A DNA stretch of 64,000 bases from Geranomyces variabilis. Taxonomy: Eukaryota; Chytridiomycota; Chytridiomycetes; Spizellomycetales; Powellomycetaceae. The stretch lies in the NCBI GenBank assembly GCA_027603065.1, contig JADGJP010000003.1:892417-956416 (forward strand), read 5' to 3'. The stretch's first letter is position 1. Every line of letters starts with the position of its first letter. Positions 20,780 through 31,558 of the stretch are shown here, piece after piece. The notes beneath the pieces were generated by a model, which searched no databases, was not told the origin of the DNA, and was given only the letters and a program-made list of their open reading frames with translations. The position numbers and the translations under genes were made by a program.

Positions 20780-22297
20780 ATGTCAAACTCATTTGTTCTG
20801 GCTTATTGGCGGCCTGTTAATGTCCAGAGCTTCGACCTCCGTACGGTGCCAGTAGCGACGCGGTTGCTTTTACTCGCGGCGGTCGTGCTGTCAGCGGCCT
20901 CGCTTGTCGTACCCCTTCAATATCTTGCGCTTATCCCGGCATCCTCGGTCTTTTGGATATGGACTTTTGTTACGGCCGGCATGTGGGAGAGTAACCCCAT
21001 TTCGGTGCGTCGGCATGCAGGAGAGTTGCCACCGCGACAAAGACCTGACCACTCACCGTCGATCCTGAACGATCGCTTCAGCTACTTATAAACAGTGTCG
21101 GCCTCCTCCTTGCCGGAAAATATTTTGAGCCACAGTGGGGCTTGAGGTGTGTTCTTGGCCCTGTCGTACGTTATCGGCAATTTGCACCGGTAGTCCTTAC
21201 ACCCACGCAGATCTTTCATCAAATACGTCCTCATCGTCAACGTCGGCACTTATATCGGAGTATTTCTGGCAATAGGTAAAGTCCTCTTGCAAGCCTTTGC
21301 CGCTTTTCTATGGTTGGCTCGTACTCATCCCATGTTTTGATGTCAGTAATGGAATATGCGGTCACGATGAACTCCAGCTGGCTGTAAGATCCGCTCTTGT
21401 CCTGTCTCGTTCGATTTCGATTCCTTCTCACTCATAACCCCCGATTCTCTAGATTTGATTCAATGGCAAGCGGCCTCGCCGGGCTTCTCGCAGGATTCCT
21501 GGTGTCCTTCAAGCAGGTTAGAGCTTTCATTCAGCATGCATAATCCAGCGAATGGGGCTCTAAGACTCGCGACAGGCCGTCCCAGAACATTCTATCAAGC
21601 TTTTTGGAGTCATATCGATTCGGGCAAAGGTATGGCGCTCCATGCACGGGGCAGTTTCGCCGGCCATGATGAGACTTACGTTCCTGCAGCACCTTCCGTC
21701 CGTTTACCTACTAGCAAATCTGGTTCTTTTCATATTGCAAGTCATACACGTGCATTTCTTCATAGTCCTCTTTGGCACTCTGGTCTCGTGGGTGTATACA
21801 CGCTTCTATAAGAGGCAGGACGGGATCAAGGGCGATCGGAGCGAGACTTTCTCATTCGCCTCGTTTTGGCCAGATCTGCTTCAGTGAGTGTCAACGTACC
21901 CACAAGGCGTGCAGAAATTCGTTCCCTGCTAACGCGACAGACAAAGGCCCTTCATCAAACCCATCTCCAACGCTGTCTTCAAGTTTGCCGTCTCGATAAA
22001 ATTGTGTCCGCCCCTCACGTCGCAATTGCCGACCACCAGACATGACGCTGCTAGCTCTCCGGCTGCGGCTTTGGCACAGCAACCGACTCCGGCCGACGCA
22101 GATGCTGAGCGACGAAGGTAACGGCAGCACTGTCGTTCGTAGCTGCATGTAATCACGCTTCTTCCTCTGACTCTTCTCCGTTGACCTATAGGGCGCTGGC
22201 GTTGCGCGCGTTGGACGTGCGGCTTTCCGAACCAGTACCGGCACCAGTGTCCGTACCCATACCACCCACTGTTGCCGTTAATGACGCGCCAAAATAA
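20780..22297 (+). CDS. TMEM115: TMEM115-family rhomboid-like Golgi membrane protein
   Basis: Inactive rhomboid-like protein of the Golgi, implicated in retrograde transport. Nine exons: 20780-21004, 21082-21146, 21211-21275, 21347-21383, 21453-21516, 21576-21629, 21690-21883, 21941-22117, 22192-22297; total 987 nt, 328 residues. Family marks in order are FWIWTFVTAGMWE, GLLLAGKYFEPQWG, GLLAGFLVSFKQ, the PEHSIKLF loop, SWVYTRFYKR, and FSFASFWPDLL followed by RPFIKP. Multiple membrane helices lie between residues 25 and 240. A C-terminal RRRALALRALDVRL helix is like that in vertebrate TMEM115. No rhomboid catalytic Ser/His pair is apparent. Exon 4 is only 37 nt. The start lies close to the first helix, as in yeast homologues. 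Confidence 0.85.
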
Positions 22298-22469
22298 GAC
22301 GCATGCTTACACTTGGCTTTATAAAGTAATTTAATGTTTTGCGTGGACGAGAAGCGACATTTGTCCGCGGAGCAAACAGGAGGGTTAAACTGACGGTCGT
22401 CTAGTATGCAGGGGTTTCGCTCGGCTCAACCATGGCCGAAATCGTGATTCAGAAACGTCGGATGGGGTT

Positions 22470-22966
22470 TTACTTCTTGCCAGACTTCTTGATACCACCT
22501 CCGCCTAGTTTATAAACCCGATCGTTAGTTCCACTGCTTCACGGGCTCATATCTCGCCGCGAATGCTGCCAATGCTCTTACCGAGAGGTCCACCCTTCTT
22601 TGCTGTTTCCGCAAGCGCCTTGAGCTTGGCGGCCTCTTCCCGCTGCTTCTGCTTGAAAGCAATGTCGGTCTGTAGATGCAAGGGACGTTAGTGAGACTCG
22701 CGCTTTTGACGGTTGGAAAATCAGGCATTCCTACCTCGTCCTCGTCGTCGGCGGGTCCCTTCTTCTTTGCCTGCTTAAGTGGCTGAAGTTTTTCCAAATA
22801 TGAGCGTTAGTCATATCGCAAATGTCAGACTTGACAACCCCGCTGCATGTTCGGCACCTTCAGCTTTCCTCCTGCAAAGTTGAAGTGAACGTTAGAAACT
22901 GAATTTTGGACTCGCACAGCTCTGAGGGTCAGGCCGACTGCCTTGTATACCTTGGCGTCCAGACAT
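22470..22966 (-). CDS. TMA7: Translation machinery-associated protein Tma7
   Basis: Tiny, basic ribosome-associated protein. Five exons: 22966-22951 (16 nt), 22871-22858 (14 nt), 22782-22735, 22669-22582 and 22504-22470; together 201 nt, 66 residues plus stop. The product begins MSGRQGGKLKPLKQ and ends GGPLGGGGIKKSGKK, matching the universal TMA7 pattern along its whole length. Each junction uses GT-AG sites. The second exon is a 14-nt microexon whose inclusion is needed to supply the conserved GGKLK. Introns outnumber codon blocks: four introns in a 66-codon gene. It is head-to-head with mitochondrial uL15, whose start is 186 bp away. Confidence 0.92.
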
Positions 22967-23152
22967 TGCGGGTTTTGGAAAGAATTGGGAAAGGTCAAAG
23001 CGCTGAGCGCAAGGTCGACGGACAGGACAAAGTGATGAAGCCTGCACAGCCACCAGCGTTGCCCCGCGCAACAACAAATTAAACTTGACAGAAGTGCCAT
23101 CCTGCCCTTGTGCGGTTTGCAGGACGGGCCATTACATTCTCCAGTAGCGATA

Positions 23153-24207
23153 ATGTTCAGTATTTGCCAGCGATTGAGCCTGTGCAGCATTCGTGCAACG
23201 GCATCTCGCCATGCAGCAGCACCATTTCGCCATTCCCCGGTGACATCCGTCTTCCAACCTGTCCGCTCCGCCGCAGCCTCATTTCATGGCGTCGTGCGGA
23301 AACCGACCGAGTTTGTTCACGCTGGAAACGTGAAGGACAACAATGGCGCTCGGCGAAAGGTGCGCGGACTTGCGTTCGGTGCTAAAAAATGCCTTGATCA
23401 AGTACTAACTCAGCGGAATCCGCAAATAGCGAAAAATCATTGGACGCGGAGAAGGTGGCAAGGGCAAGACCGCTGGGCGAGGACAGAAGGGTTACAACGC
23501 GCGGCAGAACCGGACGGGCCCGACGCCAGGATTCGAGGGAGGACAGACAGGTCTAATCAAGGCGATCCCGCATATCGGTCGGAGGGGTTTTACCAAGCCG
23601 CGGTATGCCCGCTTGTACCTGGATACGCTTCAGCATTATGTCGAGACGGGCAAGCTGGATGCGTCAAAGACTATAACGATTCGAGAGCTGGTGGAGGCAA
23701 AGGCGGTTGGAAAGATAAAGGATGGCGTTGTGCTGTTGGGAAAGGTGAGCACGACGCTGCGCGGCAGTGCCACTGCGAATGCCGGCTGGAAGCTAAACTC
23801 GTTTACTTAAAGGGCGGAGAGTTTTTCAAGAGCAAAGTCAACATTGAGGTGACTCGGGCAACACAGCCGGCTATCAAGCTGGTCGAAGAGCATGGTGGAA
23901 CGGTGCAGGCCGTGTATCACGGAAAGGAGGCCCTTAAGGCCATCCTTCGGCCCGACCGGTGGGCCATCCAGCCTAAGAATCCGATGCCCACGCGTCCCGC
24001 GGACATTGGTATGTGCAAAGAAGTGGGGTGACATAGCATGCTGGGAGCGGCCGGATTGACGCATTTGTCATGTTTTCAGCACGATACACAGACTCTTTAC
24101 GACGAGGGTACCTGGCCGACGAAGCGGCAACGCTTGACAAACGGCAGCTTGTTAAGGAGCTGTTGACCAAAAGCAGACCGTCGGCCGTGCCGTCAACGAC
24201 ACCTTGA
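23153..24207 (+). CDS. MRPL10: Mitochondrial ribosomal protein uL15m
   Basis: Large-subunit mitoribosome protein of the bacterial L15 family. Exons 23153-23359, 23430-23744, 23813-24008 and 24080-24207 give 281 residues. The first exon encodes a basic, Arg/Ser-rich leader lacking acidic residues (a mitochondrial presequence) up to the NNGARRK element. Exon 2 has the hallmark Gly/Lys loop GRGEGGKGKTAGRGQKG, then FEGGQTGL and RRGFTKP. Exon 3 holds the C-terminal globular part (IKLVEEHGGTVQAV). A fungal mitochondrial C-extension follows (about 60 residues). The length suits fungal MRPL10. The ATG was chosen because it opens the presequence; no other in-frame ATG precedes it. Confidence 0.88.
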
Positions 24208-24298
24208 AAGGGCGTATAGTAATGTGTCGATAGAATAATATTTACAAACTCGTGCATCTCTGCTCTAGATCTGCTGAAATGTCCGTAGGTTTTGGCGG

Positions 24299-24991
24299 TC
24301 ATTTTTCTTTGACCAGGTATCCGATATGACACTTCTCAAGCAGACCGTCTACGTTTACCCATGGATGCACCTTCATAAACAAGTCTGTTGCGTCTTTTCC
24401 CGCTCCACGCATCAGCTGGCCGGCGCCTCCCGGGTGAAACTTTACGTACTGCGTCACGTTGTACACCTTGCCCTGTAGCGCCATCCAGACGTCGTCTCGC
24501 TTGCGATGCTCAGCAAGCTCCTCTGGTGTGAATCGCGCTAGCTGTTGCACTCCGCCACGCATATTCCGCCCTGATGTCAAGAGCCGCGCCCAGTCGAGTG
24601 GCGAGCAGCCTGGCGCTAGAGGGACCTTGCGCCGGAGGCCGGAACCACTGCCTGCTCTTTGAGGTCCGCCTAGCATTGGAAATGCGTTCAAGCGGGATTC
24701 CTTGTCGACTGGGAACGGAACTTTAAACCCGTTCGAAGGTGGTGTTTGTGCCGGGCGGGCGGCGTACGCAGAGGAAGGGGAGAGGGACGAGGAGGATGAG
24801 AGTGACGAGGAGGATGGCGGCGGCGGTTGAGATGGAGATGGAGATAATGATAAAGATGGTGGTGCTGCTGGCGGTTCGCTGATTGTGAGCGTCTCTAGGT
24901 CAATGGTCTCGCCCTCCTCGCTGTCCAAGTCGGAGTCCGAGTCGGACAGCTCGAGGTTGAATTGAGGGAGCGGCGGTGGCGTGGCTTGCAT
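24299..24991 (-). CDS. Cytochrome b5-domain protein with Ser-rich N-terminus
   Basis: Single-exon gene, 230 residues. The C-terminal half is a cytochrome b5-like haem domain (about residues 155-230) with HPGG in KFHPGGAGQLM and a second axial His in FMKVHPWVN. It is preceded by RKVPLAPGCSPLDWARL, the linker found before the b5 domain of NCB5OR/Irc21-type proteins. The N-terminal half is acidic and then Ser/Pro-rich (disordered). No reductase (FAD/NADH) module follows, so this would be a free b5-type electron carrier like yeast Irc21. The start ATG is the first in the frame with good context. It is divergent from the PCI-domain gene, 261 bp apart. Confidence 0.82.
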   Translation of the reverse strand: MQATPPPLPQFNLELSDSDSDLDSEEGETIDLETLTISEPPAAPPSLSLSPSPSQPPPPSSSSLSSSSSLSPSSAYAARPAQTPPSNGFKVPFPVDKESRLNAFPMLGGPQRAGSGSGLRRKVPLAPGCSPLDWARLLTSGRNMRGGVQQLARFTPEELAEHRKRDDVWMALQGKVYNVTQYVKFHPGGAGQLMRGAGKDATDLFMKVHPWVNVDGLLEKCHIGYLVKEK

Positions 24992-25252
24992 TTGCCTAAC
25001 GTACAAGGCGGACGAGGCGAAGAGGAAAGATGGATGCTGGCACAGCAACGGACGGTCGATGGTCTTAGAAAGAGCAAAATGCTTTTGCACAGAGTGTGTT
25101 TGTAATGTTGGCAGCACTTGAGTATTTACCGCCTGGGGACTTCGCAGGAAGAGCGAACGGAGCAGGAGTCGCCAGCCACGCCGGCCCGGAGGTTCGCATC
25201 GCCAGAAATCTTCCCCAGCTGCCCGGCGCTGTCATCCGGCAAACCCCACAAT

Positions 25253-27220
25253 ATGAACAACCAGGAAACCGTCCAGGCATATCTCAGTCGCGTCTCGGCC
25301 GCGATTGGGGCAGAAAACGGTCCCGAACTCGCATCATTATTACGTCTCGACGGGCCGCATAGTGCTGATCTACACCAGGTCACTCGGATGGTCAAGGTAC
25401 AATGTTCAAAGGAGTCACGGCAGCTTCAGTCCCCTTGAATGATGTCGCTGATACTCCAAACCTCTCGTTCGTTGCAGGCTGGAGTTGTTGAGAGCTCCGT
25501 CCGAAGAAACCTGGACGAAACATGGTCGGACGTAGTGTGGGGACACATACGAGTTTTGCGGCTCGTGAGGACTGTTTCTCATACCTCGCGAGGCGAACGG
25601 GAGCGATTCGAAGGAGAGGTTACTGCAGCAGCGGAACTGCAAAACACAGTCGTGCAGTACGGGACTAGTTCGACGGTTTCGACGGTTTTGACGAAATGAA
25701 GGCTACACGACTGACTTGACGTTTCCGTGCAGGACATTTCATCAAGTGTTTTCATCCCAGACGAGGTGGTGCTTGCCTGTGCTATATTCTGTGAACGGAG
25801 ATCTGCGGTCGCTCAGCATTGAGGTTGGTGACGACGCTATAGAGACGTCTGGAACGACGCGAGGAATCTAACTGCATGAATTATGCACAGGCGGACGCGT
25901 TATTACGGAGCAGAGGCGAGAAGGCAGGGAATTTGGAGGAGGCCGCCCGAACAATGAACAAAGCATTTTCATACTGCGTCACAGATCGGTACGCGATCTG
26001 ACGAGCGTGCATCAAATGCATCAGGACGGTCATGTCTAATAACCTTCCGCCTATAGCTTCTCGCCGCCGGACAAGTCCCGGAAATGGGGCACATATCACG
26101 TCGTGAATCTCCTCTTCAAGACATATTTCAGAGTAGGGGCTCCATCGCAGTGAAATTCCGACGTGGTCTCTTACTAACGACAAACCAAACTCACAGTTGA
26201 CGCAAACAAATCTGTGTAGCTCCATCTTGCGATCTCTATCCGCTGGCGACTTACCTGCGCTAGAAAGATTTCCAATTGCTGACCAACTGACGTTCAAGTT
26301 TCACGTTGGCGTGCTCGCGTTTTACAACGAGCAATATACCAAGGTAGCGTCCCGACCGTCTCCGCTGCTTGACAAAGACACAGCGTGTACAATTTGTTCA
26401 TCGACATACCCAGGCCGAGCAGGATCTGTCATTTGCTTTGCAACATTGTCCTCGTGACGACACCGACGGCTCTCCGTCATCACATGCGATGGAGATCAAT
26501 AAACTGTACAGTTCCTAACCGACTTCCTGACCGCAACGACTCACCCAGACATTCACCACAAACTTTTCATAACCAACCGCAGTCTGATTCTCAACTTTTT
26601 GGTTCCGACTCGCATGATCCTGGGCGTGCTACCACGACCCGAGCTGCTGCAAAAGTATCCTGCGCTGGAATACCTCTACGGTTACTTTGTAACAGCGATC
26701 CGCACTGGCGACATCCGTCTGTTTGATGAAAGCTTACAGCGACTTCAACGCGATTTGATTGCACGCGGCACGTACTTGACGGTTGAGCGGGCGCGCGCGC
26801 TTGCCGCTCGCATGCTGTTCAAGAAAGTGTGAGTTTTTCTTCCCTATACCTCGTTGAAAGCAAACGCGAGGCGCCTTTTTGTGGCATGCTTTGCGGTAAA
26901 ACGCTGATCTTTCTTTTTGGTTTCCATATAGGTGGCTGGTGCATGACGGCAGCTCGCGAATCCCGATGCAGCAGTTTCAGCGCGCGATGCACTTGGCGGG
27001 ATCTGACTCGAGCATGGATTCTGTCGCCTGCATGCTCGCGAATATGATAGATAAGGTAACGGCGCGTCCTCACGCTTCATGTGGGAAGCGGTAGCGGACA
27101 ATACTCACCAACTTTCTTACAAACTTGCAGGGATATCTCAAAGGGTATCTATCGCACGAAAAGCAGATGGTGGTGACTGGTAAGGAACCATTCCCAAATA
27201 TCAAGGCAGTGCCCATGTAG
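25253..27220 (+). CDS. PCID2: PCI-domain protein of the PCID2/Thp1/CSN12-like family
   Basis: Component of TREX-2-type complexes linking transcription with mRNA export. Ten exons: 25253-25396, 25478-25656, 25733-25823, 25891-25988, 26057-26132, 26197-26343, 26414-26505, 26583-26828, 26932-27055, 27131-27220; 1287 nt, 428 residues. Helical N-terminal repeats lead to WCLPVLYSVNGDLRSL and KWGTYHVVNLLFKTYFR. The PCI region follows, with LLILNFLVPTRM, YLYGYFVTAIRTGD and FKKVWLVHDGSS. The winged-helix tail contains GYLKGYLSHEKQMVV. Human PCID2 is about 400 residues, in agreement. The seventh intron was set to 77 nt (26506-26582) because a shorter one breaks the conserved NK-LIL-LVP segment. It is convergent with the ATPase gene, about 200 bp apart. 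Confidence 0.87.
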
Positions 27221-27416
27221 AAGTGCAGACGCGGCTATGACCGTGCCAATTGGCCCGCCTTTGTCACATATTGATAATCAAACGACGCGGACCCGAACCC
27301 GCTGAAGACACACATCTTGTTCAAGCCAAGAGACATCTGGCTGTGCTGCACAAATTTATTGAATGGTCAAGAAATAGAAGAGAAAAACAGCGTCCCCAAC
27401 TCAATGTACCATGGGC

Positions 27417-30400
27417 TTATACCCGCACCTCCTCCGCCATCTCTGTATACAGTCCACCGTCCCTGCCCAGTATCGCGGCCCTGCGTGTCCACGCTCTATG
27501 CATCGCTTTAAGTGCCTCGACAGTCGCGAATTGTATCGCAACACAGGCGAAGACAATGCCCCAACCGGGTCCGCCAATGTCGGTCAAACCCAGAAGGGTG
27601 TTTAGTCCAGGAATATACGTCGCCAGCACGATTGCGCCAAATGAAAACACAAACGCGCCGACCAGCCACTTGTTTCCCCACAGTCCCACAGTAAACGTCG
27701 ACTGCGAGATCGAGCGCGAAAAGAAACTTTGCGCGAGCTGCATGACGGTAAGCGTCATGAACGCTAAGCTGCGCTGTTGGTCCAGGCTCGTTGGGCCGTC
27801 GACGCCGTGATCGCGGGATATCATGTACACGCCAAACGTTATCAGTGCTAGCATGAAGCCTTGCGCCATGACGAGTAGCGCGGTTGGGATGGATAGAACA
27901 GCTTCGTCGCGTGACCGTGGGCGACGAGCCATCAGATCGCTTTCGTGGGGCTCGACGCCCAGAGATAGAGCCGGAGGCACATCGGCAAAGATGTTTGCGA
28001 CAAGAATTTGAATGGTGGTAAATGGTGTGTCCAGGTCGCATATAGATGTGCTGAAGGTTGAGGATTTAGTTCAGGTCGCAAGAGTTAAAGATGAGCGCAA
28101 ACCCACAACCGGCTACTTACATCAGAAACAGAAAAATCTCGGCCGAGTTACAACTTAGCAGGTACACAATGAACTTTTGGATATTGTCAAACACACCGCG
28201 GCCTTCCTTGACCGCATGTACGATTGTCGAGAAGTTGTCGTCTGCAAGAACAATGTCGGCGGCTTGCTTGGTAATCTCCGTGCCCGAGATTCCCATCGCT
28301 ACTCCAACATCGGCCTGCTTGATCGCCGGTGCGTCGTTCACGCCGTCTCCCGTCATCGCTACAGAGTTCCCCTTTGATTGCAACGCTTTCACGATCTTGA
28401 GTTTGTTGTCGGGCGAAACGCGTGCAAACACAACCGGAAATGGATTTAGCGCCGCAAGTTGCTCCTCGGAGAGGAGGTCGACTTCGTATCCTTTCATCGC
28501 GCGGGATGTAGCGGCACGTGTAGTGTCAAGAATCCCAAGCTGGCGGGCGATGGCAGATGCAGTGGCAATATGGTCACCAGTAATCATGATGACACGGATG
28601 CCAGCGCGTTTGCAGGTCGCAACACTTTCGAGGACACCCTTTTTCGCCGGGTCAATCAGACCAATCAGACCGACAAACGTAAGCTGCTGTTCTGCGGCAT
28701 TCTCCTTCTTTGCTTCGATAATGCCGGCGGCTTCCGCGGGTGTCACGCGTCGCATTGCCAAAGCCAGAACGCGTAGACCGCTGGACGCCATGGTTGACGC
28801 TTTGTGAGAGACAAGCTCGATAAACTCGTCAGACATTGCTTCCGGAACGATGTTCTGAAGAAATGACAGAGGGCTCTTGGTATCCGGATGTGAAGGCGGA
28901 AGATAGTGCGTTGATTTGGCAAGGACACCCTCCGGGGCGCCTTTACAAAAGATAAATGATGCTTTGGCCGGAAACGCGCTTTGAAGTTCGCCAGCGCCCT
29001 CCGTTTGCTCGTACACCACGCTCATAAGCTTGCGGTCACTATCGAACGCGTATTCGCCGATTTTCTTCAGGCCAAGCGTGTCGTGGAACCACTCTCTTGG
29101 AAAGCCAGCTTTCTGCGCGGCAATTATCATAGCCACCTCCGTAGGATCTCCAATCAGTTTCCAAGACTTGGTCTCTTCGTCCCACGAAATCTGCGAGTTA
29201 TTGCATAGACTCGAGACCATAGTGCTAGCAAACAAGTGGCTTGGCACCTCGTTGAGCTCTTTGGTCAAGTCTCGGCCTTCTCGTCTGCTCTCTTCGTCGA
29301 ATGCTGTATTTTTCGGATCCCGTAATGCTTCGTCCAGCGGCAGGTATTTTCCTATTCGCACGTTTCCGACGTTTGGGTCCATGTCGGTCGAGTTGGTTAA
29401 CGTAAACAGGGCATTGTCGCTAGTCCATAGCTCCGCCGTGCCCATTTTGCCTTCAGTCAAAGTTCCGGTCTTGTCGGAGCAAATGACATTCACCGAGCCT
29501 AACGTTTCGACGGATGGAAGTTTCCGCACAATGGCGTTTCGTTTTGCCATCCTAACGACACCGAGCGCCATTGTCACTGTAACGACAGCGACGAGACCTT
29601 CAGGGATGACAGAGACAGCAAGCGAGACGCCGACCTTAATGACTTCGAGCGTATCTCGCTTATATGCGATGCCAATCACGATGATAAGCGCGCAGAGACC
29701 GACTGACAATGCGACAAGCCACTTGCCAAGCTTGGCGAGTTTGATTTGCAGAGCTGTCTTGCGCTTTGGAGCCGCTGTAATGGCGCTGCTGATGCGGCCA
29801 ATCTCGGTGTTGTTTCCAGTACGGACAACGAGACCCTTCGCGCGCCCGCGCGCAACGGTTGTTGTCATGAAAGCGTTGCCTTTGCAGTCACCGAGAGGGA
29901 GGCGGCGGGTTCGTTTGCGAATCGTGTGAGTGCTTTTTGGAACACCGAGGGCTTCACCAGTGAGGATAATCTCGATAACCTCGAGTTGTGCGATTTCGCA
30001 GAGACGTAGGTCTGCTGGTATCGCGTCGCCCTCTTCGAGAACAACGAGGTCACCGGGAACGAGCACGCTCGAGTCTACAATCTCCTGCTTGCCGTCGCGG
30101 ATCACGCTTGCTTTGGGGACAGTGAGCGACAGCAGGGCCTCCAACGCCTTGTTGGCCTTGTACTCTTGCATAAAACCGATGGTCACGTTCATAACGACGA
30201 CAATCATCAGAACCGTGCCTGCCTTGGCGTCATCGGTGGCGTACTGAACAATCGCTGCGGCAATCAAGATGAGGACCATAAAGTCAGTCAACTGCGTCCA
30301 CAGCATCGCCCATGGAGACTCGCGCGCGGGAGTGGGTAACTTGTTGGGACCGTAGTGAAATGTCAAGTCGGCAATTCTCTCCGAGGGCAAACCCGTCTCT

Positions 30401-30978
30401 AGACTGCTGCCAAACATCTCGGCGAGCTGAACAACGTTCTTGTCAAAGTACAAGGCCTGGGGTGGCAGCACCTTCTCCGCCAAGGGCATGGCCGGGTGTT
30501 CAAACTTGCTCTGATACTCCCGCATCAGCTTTTCCACGTCATCATGCTCGTCCGAGTCCACCAGTTCGCGCCAGTCATGCTGCGGGCAATGGCGGATAAG
30601 GAGCGCAAGCACTCCAGCACAGTCTTCCCTCTGCTCGTCAGTCGAAGAAGGCTGGCATCGGCGGTGTATCTTGAGATGGTGGCGCAAATCCGTAGCCGAC
30701 TTGCGATTAACCGCCTGACGGAACTCTTCAACCTCTTCAAGAAACTCGCCAAAGAGAACAAACGCAATGTCGGCCTCGGCAGTCGGGCGCTGTCTGAGCA
30801 GGTTGCCCTGCAGGTGACCCATATTTTGAAGCAGGCCCTCTAACAGGCGTTCCATAAGCGGCGCATCGAGATTGCGCATTTTGCCGCCTTTAATGCGGTA
30901 CTCGGTTACATATTTGAGACCCTGAAGGACGTCGTCCAGGGAAATATCTGCATTCTCCTTTGCGTCAACTAGGTCCAA
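27417..30978 (-). CDS. P2-type cation-transporting ATPase (substrate unresolved; 5' end uncertain)
   Basis: Ion pump of the P-type ATPase superfamily. Exons 30978-28121 and 28050-27417 (70-nt intron, donor GTAAGT) give about 1163 residues. Marks present: phosphorylation site [12 protein letters not shown] in M4 ([12 protein letters not shown]), KGAPE for ATP binding, GDPTE, and the hinge [15 protein letters not shown]. The actuator loop reads TGEAL, so the usual TGES serine is alanine. M6 reads [14 protein letters not shown], retaining the cation Asp. A helical N-terminal domain of about 200 residues precedes the transporter core and is longer than in SERCA or Ena pumps. The first in-frame ATG is at 30879 but protein-like sequence runs further upstream, so an upstream start exon is likely (an ATG at 31158 is a candidate). 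Na+, K+ or Ca2+ transport cannot be decided. Confidence 0.82.
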
Positions 30979-31558
30979 GACGTGGATATCGAGTTGATGT
31001 TCAATACTGGCTAGGAGCGGAGCGGCACACGGAGAAGAGGGGCGCTTTAGCCATGGTAGAATAAGAATTGAAAACTTTGAACGGAACGCTTGTGCTCGCT
31101 GTACCTCTTCCGTCGAGCCTCACGGAGACTGAACGTAGTTCTGAGCGGGACGGGTCATGGTTGGCCATTCACTGAAAGACAGGGGAAACGATGAAAAAGA
31201 AGACTGGTGATTCGGGGAGGGTAGCGGGCTTCGGGCAGACGACGATGCTTAAACAGCGAGGCTTGCTCTGGTAGATGTGAATGTGGATGTGGACGGGACG
31301 TTGGGGAGGTCGTTGAACTTGGCGACAAACCTTCAGCGGCACGAGGTTTTTTAGGCGGAGGGCTGTGACGTGGCAGCGAAATCCCAAACAAACTTAACAA
31401 ACCTTCAAGTTTCGACAGGACGCGGCAACGACAGCAAATGACGTTCGGGTTATGCGGGCTGGGTAGTAATGTAATTAAAAAAGAGAAACGGAACAGAAAA
31501 ATAAAAATAAAAAGATGGTGCGGAGAGGGAGGTATCAGCGACTTTTAGGTTCGTTTGC
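30979..31558. other. ATPase 5' region and DENND6 3' flank
   Basis: The frame continuous with the ATPase stays open to about 31107 without an ATG, so a first exon and an intron probably lie here. An A-rich tract (31476-31515) sits next to the end of DENND6. Nothing else was assigned. Confidence 0.4.

Noticed and set aside
31155-31400. Minus-strand Pro/Ser-rich frame upstream of the ATPase
   Set aside because: No start ATG joined to the ATPase and no family; most likely 5' leader.
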